Below are positions 60,349 to 64,000 of a stretch of DNA of 64,000 nt, piece by piece. The number at the start of each line of letters is the position of its first letter. Within the stretch, counting starts at the first letter, position 1. The DNA lies in assembly GCF_000341085.1 (NCBI RefSeq), contig NZ_ANBA01000009.1, forward strand, positions 310,001 through 374,000. The letters run 5' to 3'. A program made the translations under genes and the position numbers. Origin of the DNA: Nocardiopsis ganjiahuensis DSM 45031. Its GTDB lineage: Bacteria > Actinomycetota > Actinomycetes > Streptosporangiales > Streptosporangiaceae. The notes below the pieces were generated by a model, which worked only from the letters and a program-made list of their open reading frames with translations, did no database searches and was not told the origin of the DNA.

Positions 60349-61339
60349 GAGCGCTCGCTTCCACAGGAGCGCCCGTTTCCACATCGGCGCGGACGACGTC
60401 TCGGCCATCCGGTTCGGGGTGTCCCCCGGCCACGAGCTGGCCCATGCGGTCCGCGTCCTGCTGACCCCCCAGCGGCATCCGCTCCAGTGGGGGTGGCTGC
60501 GCTCGGTACGGGCCTCGGTACCCGGGGCTGCCCTGGACCGGCTGGCCGTGGTGATCCGCGAGGAGGGCTACCTCCCCGACTTCCTCACCTCGGCCCCGAC
60601 CTGGGACATGACACCGCGGGAGGAGTTCGAGCGGCTGCGCGGGGTGCCGCCGGACGCGGTGCGGGCGGACCTGGGCAAGGTGCTCGTGCGTTCCGAGGGG
60701 CGCGCTCGGGCCCTGGTGGCGGGCATGATCGAACAGCCGGAGCGGGCCCGGGACATGATCGCCGACGCATGGGACCAGGTGTGGCAGGCGACGATGGCCG
60801 CGCACTGGCCGCAGATCCGCCGCCTGCTGGGTGCCGACATCGACCTGCGGATGCGGCGGATGGGCGCGGGCGGGGTGGGCGCGATGGTGGCGACCCTGCA
60901 CGAGACGGTGCGCTGGCGCCGCAACAGCATCGAGGTGTCGCTGCGGCTGCACGACGAGGACGTGCGCTGCGAGGGCAGCGGTGTGGTGCTCGTCCCGTCG
61001 GTGATGGGCACCGCCCGGTGCGCGGTGCTCACCGAACCGCCGGTGCAGCCGACCCTCTTCTACCCGGTGGACGGGCTGGCGGAGACATGGATCCGCGGTG
61101 CGGCCGCCGAGGAGGCGTTGGCCGACCTGCTGGGTTCCGGCCGGGCCCGGGTCCTGGCCTGCCTGGACGGCCCCCGGACCACCTCCGAGGCCGGGCGGGC
61201 GTGCGCGATGGCGGTGTCCACGGTCTCCCACCACCTGGCGGTGCTGCGCCGGTCCGGTCTGGTGCACGCCCGCCGCGAGGGGAACCGGGTCCTGCACACC
61301 CGCACCCCGCTGGGTGAGGCCCTCCTCGGCCGCGGCTGA
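60338..61339 (+). CDS. DUF5937 / ArsR-type winged-helix regulator
   Basis: Protein of 333 residues. The first 230 match the actinobacterial DUF5937 effector region ('ALDRLAVVIREEGYLPDFL', 'TWDMTPREEFERLRGVPPD', 'GVVLVPSVMGTARCAVLTEP'). The C-terminal 75 residues form an ArsR-like winged helix ('GRARVLACLDGPRTTSEAGR', 'STVSHHLAVLRRSGLVHARR'). This reversed order (sensor first) is usual for the family. The ligand is unknown. It is divergent from the cupin gene. Confidence 0.83.
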   Translation: MDRKSARFHRSARFHIGADDVSAIRFGVSPGHELAHAVRVLLTPQRHPLQWGWLRSVRASVPGAALDRLAVVIREEGYLPDFLTSAPTWDMTPREEFERLRGVPPDAVRADLGKVLVRSEGRARALVAGMIEQPERARDMIADAWDQVWQATMAAHWPQIRRLLGADIDLRMRRMGAGGVGAMVATLHETVRWRRNSIEVSLRLHDEDVRCEGSGVVLVPSVMGTARCAVLTEPPVQPTLFYPVDGLAETWIRGAAAEEALADLLGSGRARVLACLDGPRTTSEAGRACAMAVSTVSHHLAVLRRSGLVHARREGNRVLHTRTPLGEALLGRG

Positions 61340-61385
61340 GCCGGTCGTGACGAACACGCACTCGAACGGACACTCCGGCCTCGTT

Positions 61386-61407
61386 GGTATTCTAGTGCTA
61401 GAATACC
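61386..61407. promoter_or_regulatory. PadR operator and -10
   Basis: GGTATTCTAG-TG-CTAGAATACC, a perfect 10-base inverted repeat four bases before the ATG at 61411. It contains TAGAAT (61399-61404) exactly six bases from the start codon, so it overlaps the promoter of a leaderless padR gene. Confidence 0.75.
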
Positions 61408-61410
61408 TGC

Positions 61411-61944
61411 ATGCGTTTGACTCCCGCCGAAACGACGGTGCTGGGTCTGGTCGTCGAGCGTCCGCAGCACGGCTACGACCTGGAGCAGGTGATCGACCGG
61501 CGCGGCATCCGGCAGTGGACCGAGATCGGGTTCTCCTCGATCTACTACCTGCTCACCAAGCTGGAGGGCCGGGGCCTGGTCCACGTCCCCGAGGTGCCCG
61601 CCGCCGCGAAGTCCCGCCGCGTCTTCCACGCCACCCCGGAGGGCCGTGAGGCCGCGGCGCGCAACGCCCTGGCGCTCATCGCGGAGGCGGGCCCCGCTCC
61701 ACAGCCGCTGCTGGTCGGCATCGCCAACCTGGGCCTGTTCTCGGAGGAGGAGTACCGGCAGGCGCTGCGCACGCGGTTGGCGGCGGTCGAGGCCCGGATC
61801 GCCGCGGTCCGGGAGGCCCAACGGTCACAGGCGCCGCTCCCGATGGCGGCGCGCGAGGTGTTCTCGTACTCGACAAGCCTCCTGGAGGCGGAAAGGCAGT
61901 GGCTCGCAGCCCGGGCCCAGGTCACCGATGACGACCAAGACTGA
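61411..61944 (+). CDS. PadR-family transcriptional regulator
   Basis: Regulator of 177 residues. Winged helix at 1-80 ('ETTVLGLVVERPQHGYDLEQ', 'GFSSIYYLLTKLEGRGLVHV', 'RRVFHATPEGREAAA'), then the Vir-type helical dimerisation domain, 'FSEEEYRQALRTRLAAVEAR'. ATG at 61411 with no Shine-Dalgarno but a TAGAAT box six bases upstream. It overlaps the GyrI-like gene by 17 bases. Probably represses both genes until a small molecule binds it or its partner. Confidence 0.9.
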   Translation: MRLTPAETTVLGLVVERPQHGYDLEQVIDRRGIRQWTEIGFSSIYYLLTKLEGRGLVHVPEVPAAAKSRRVFHATPEGREAAARNALALIAEAGPAPQPLLVGIANLGLFSEEEYRQALRTRLAAVEARIAAVREAQRSQAPLPMAAREVFSYSTSLLEAERQWLAARAQVTDDDQD

Positions 61945-62608
61945 CTTCAAGAAGTCCCTCGACTCCTACCAGGCCAGGCGCGACCGGTTCCGGATCGTGG
62001 ACGTCCCCGACCTGCGGTACCTCATGGTCGACGGGCACGGCGACCCCAACACCTCGACCGCCTTCGCCGACGCGGTGCAGACCCTCTACCCGGTGGCGTA
62101 CAAGCTGAAGTTCGCCAGCAAGCGGGACCTCGGCCGCGACTACGTGGTTCCGCCCCTGGAAGGGCTGTGGTGGGCCGAGGACATGGACTCGTTCACGACC
62201 GCGCGGGACAAGTCGCGCTGGGACTGGACGCTGATGCTCATGGTCCCGGACTGGATCGACCGGCCCCTGTTCACCGCCGCCGTCGAACTGGCCGGGGCGA
62301 AGAACCGCCCGAAGCTCCTCGACGGCCTCCGAATGGAGACCCTGTCCGAGGGCCGGTGCGCGCAGACGCTGCACGTCGGTTCCTTCGACGACGAGGCGGA
62401 CGTGCTCCGTCGGATGCACCACGAGTTCATCCCCGGACAGGGGCTGCGCATGACCGGCACGCACCACGAGATCTACCTCAGCGACTTCCGCAGGGTCGCG
62501 CCCGAGAAGCAGCGGACCATCCTCCGCCAGCCGGTCACGGAGCGGGAGAACCCGCGCGGCGCCTCCACTGGGCAAGCGTTCGATCCGGGAACCCGCAACG
62601 GACAGTGA
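61928..62608 (+). CDS. GyrI-like small-molecule-binding domain protein
   Basis: Protein of 226 residues with the GyrI-like/SOUL-related effector fold ('IVDVPDLRYLMVDGHGDPN', 'PPLEGLWWAEDM', 'CAQTLHVGSFDDEADVLRRM', 'HHEIYLSDFRRV'). Family members bind or hydrolyse drug-like molecules and often pair with regulators. It is translationally coupled to padR, so they probably form a sensor/detoxification unit. ATG at 61928 within the padR 3' end. The last 20 residues are a low-complexity tail. Confidence 0.85.
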   Translation: MTTKTDFKKSLDSYQARRDRFRIVDVPDLRYLMVDGHGDPNTSTAFADAVQTLYPVAYKLKFASKRDLGRDYVVPPLEGLWWAEDMDSFTTARDKSRWDWTLMLMVPDWIDRPLFTAAVELAGAKNRPKLLDGLRMETLSEGRCAQTLHVGSFDDEADVLRRMHHEFIPGQGLRMTGTHHEIYLSDFRRVAPEKQRTILRQPVTERENPRGASTGQAFDPGTRNGQ

Positions 62609-62633
62609 CTGCCGGACCGGCACCGTCCCCACT

Positions 62634-63017
62634 TCACCGGGTCGGCATACCTCCGTGCGGACTGTTGACCACCAACGGCACAGACCCTTCCGCAAGGTAG
62701 AAGTGCCCGGGGTAGTAGTCGATGTGGAGGTGGCCTCCGTCCTCGGCGGAGGCCATGGCGCGCACATTGTCCGCGAGCACCTCCCTCCCCACGGCGTCAC
62801 CGCTGATCACGAGGATCCGCCGCTCGGAATCGACGTGGATGAGGACGCCGGGACCGGGCGTCTTCTCGACCTCGACCCCCGCCAGGGCGCCCGTGACCGG
62901 CGCCGTGGAACCGAGCAGTCCCTCGCCCTCGGCCACCGCATCCGCCAGACGGGTCAGCTCTTCCGCCGACGCCTTGAGATCCACCTCGTCGCACGCGGTG
63001 TCACGGCTGAGTATCAC
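62634..63017 (-). CDS. small protein, Imm32-like
   Basis: Acidic protein of 127 residues. The C-terminal 'GGHLHIDYYPGHFYLAEGS' followed by 'VPLVVN' resembles the ending of Imm32-type immunity proteins, and 'RRILVISGDAVGREVLADN' fits the preceding helix. No toxin gene is seen nearby, so immunity function is only a guess; such proteins also occur alone. Start at 63017 (ATG). Confidence 0.5.
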   Translation of the reverse strand: MILSRDTACDEVDLKASAEELTRLADAVAEGEGLLGSTAPVTGALAGVEVEKTPGPGVLIHVDSERRILVISGDAVGREVLADNVRAMASAEDGGHLHIDYYPGHFYLAEGSVPLVVNSPHGGMPTR

Positions 63018-63097
63018 TGGCAGCGCTCCCTCGAGGTCGGTCCCCCCATGATGCCTGCCGTCCGGCGAATGCCGTCGGGCACTTCGGATCCACCCGG

Positions 63098-64000
63098 TCA
63101 GGAGTCCGAACGCAGTTCGGCGAGGACCTGGCGGGCGACGGTGCGCCCCGCCCGATTGGCGCCGATGGTACTGGCCTGCGGACCGAACCCGGCGAGGAAC
63201 AGGCGCGGCTCCCGTACCGATCGGCCGTCCTCGACCCGGACCCCGCCGCCGGGTTCGCGCAGCCGCAGCGGCGCCAGGTGGGTGAGTTCGGCCCTGAAAC
63301 CGGTCGCCCAGATGATGGCGTCGACCGGCTCGAAGGAGCCGTCGGCCCAGCGGACCCCGTCCGGTTCGATCGCGCTGAACAGGGGCCGGGCCACCAGCAG
63401 CCCCCGGTCCCGCGCGGCGAGGTTCTCCGGGGTGGCGGGCAGGCCGGTGCCGTGGATGATGCTGGGCAGCGGACGGCCCGCCCGAGCCGCCTCGTCCGCC
63501 TGCCGCACGGCGCGGACCCCGCCCTCGGGGTCGTCGGTGAACTCGACCGGCCGACGGGTGGTCCAGACCGTGCTCGCGGCCACACCCTCGAGTTCGCGCA
63601 GGAAACCGACGGCGGAGGTGCCACCGCCCACCACCAGCACCCGCATGCCCGCGAAGTCCTCGGCCGACCGGTACCCGGGTGTGGAGACCTGCACGCCGCG
63701 GAAGTCCGCGGCCCCGGCGAAGTAGGGCCGGAAGGGCCGTGCCCAGGTGCCGCTGGCGTTGACCACGACCCGCGCCGCGACATCGCCCTTGTCGGTCTCG
63801 ACCAGGAACCCCTCCCCTTCCTCCCGCACTCCGGTGACCCCGACCGGCCGTGCGACGTTCAGCCCGAACCCTTGTTCGTAGCGCGCGTAGTAGTCACGCA
63901 CCACGTCGCGGGCGGGCCTCGACGCGTCCGCGGTGTCGAAGCTCAGTCCGAGTTCACCCATGCCGGGCAGGTCGTTGACCCGGTGCGCGTCGTCCAGGCG
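63098..64000 (-). CDS. FAD-dependent oxidoreductase (FMO/ArsO-like), 5'-truncated by the window
   Basis: The frame is open to the end of the window, so the N-terminus with the FAD loop lies outside; about 300 residues are visible. Present are 'RVLVVGGGTSAVGFLRELEG' (NADPH loop), 'VVNASGTWARPFRPYFAGA' and 'IIWATGFRAELTHLAPLRL'. It belongs to the same broad flavin-monooxygenase group as the ArsO-like proteins at 53034-55193, but no arsenic gene adjoins it here. The ATG at 63961 is probably internal because the upstream residues ('AHRVNDLPG') also fit the family. Confidence 0.82.
   Translation of the reverse strand, partial: RLDDAHRVNDLPGMGELGLSFDTADASRPARDVVRDYYARYEQGFGLNVARPVGVTGVREEGEGFLVETDKGDVAARVVVNASGTWARPFRPYFAGAADFRGVQVSTPGYRSAEDFAGMRVLVVGGGTSAVGFLRELEGVAASTVWTTRRPVEFTDDPEGGVRAVRQADEAARAGRPLPSIIHGTGLPATPENLAARDRGLLVARPLFSAIEPDGVRWADGSFEPVDAIIWATGFRAELTHLAPLRLREPGGGVRVEDGRSVREPRLFLAGFGPQASTIGANRAGRTVARQVLAELRSDS

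Overview
The window is a 64 kb stretch of a very GC-rich actinobacterial chromosome. The signs are strong G/C third-position bias, many GTG starts, leaderless promoters, a mycothiol-dependent isomerase-type protein, a PafBC-like promoter and typical actinomycete families (Stealth, DUF5937, CGNR, PrsW). The gene families and style fit Nocardiopsis or a close relative in Streptosporangiales, but I infer this from general resemblance, not from a search.

Layout. 0.1-3.9 kb: small housekeeping or stress genes (VOC, PNPOx-like, HPP, CGNR regulator, a degenerate SDR). 4.0-8.3 kb: a four-gene lipid-modification operon on the minus strand (amine-oxidase-type flavoprotein, DUF1365, cyclopropane-synthase-like methyltransferase, DUF1295). 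8.6-18 kb: mixed single genes, including a PAP2-lipid kinase fusion, an APH-type kinase, a YcaQ/AlkZ-like glycosylase, hydrolases and a WGR-beta-propeller protein. 18-21 kb: a Stealth glycan phosphotransferase and a methyltransferase. 21-30 kb: a PrsW-type membrane protease with a coupled secreted partner, then several regulator/enzyme pairs with clear palindromic operators (HxlR, TetR).

30.2-32.6 kb: a small integrated element in a tRNA-Pro(GGG) gene. It is bounded by a perfect 53-bp direct repeat and carries one AT-richer cargo gene plus a decayed tyrosine integrase. The cargo encodes a tail-anchored HNH-nuclease-like protein behind a promoter that matches the RecA-NDp/PafBC DNA-damage motif. 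This is the best candidate for an undescribed (possibly defence) system.

32.6-40.0 kb: four tandem paralogous membrane proteins, each with about five N-terminal transmembrane helices and a large extracytoplasmic PQQ/WD-like propeller. 40.1-47.1 kb: a locus that reads as ethanolamine (or related amine) use through gamma-glutamylation: glutamine-synthetase-like ligase, aldehyde dehydrogenase, SDR and class I amidotransferase-type hydrolase, diverging from an ethanolamine-type permease and a FadR-type regulator. 47.2-49.1 kb: a DMT exporter/LysR pair.

49.2-57.4 kb: an arsenic locus with an ArsR-ArsN fusion, three different flavoproteins, an MFS transporter, ACR3, a second ArsR and ArsC. 57.5-64 kb: a glutathionyl-hydroquinone-reductase-like enzyme, a shortened methyltransferase, a cupin, autoregulated DUF5937 and PadR regulators (PadR overlapping a GyrI-like gene), a small Imm32-like protein, and a flavoprotein monooxygenase cut by the window end.
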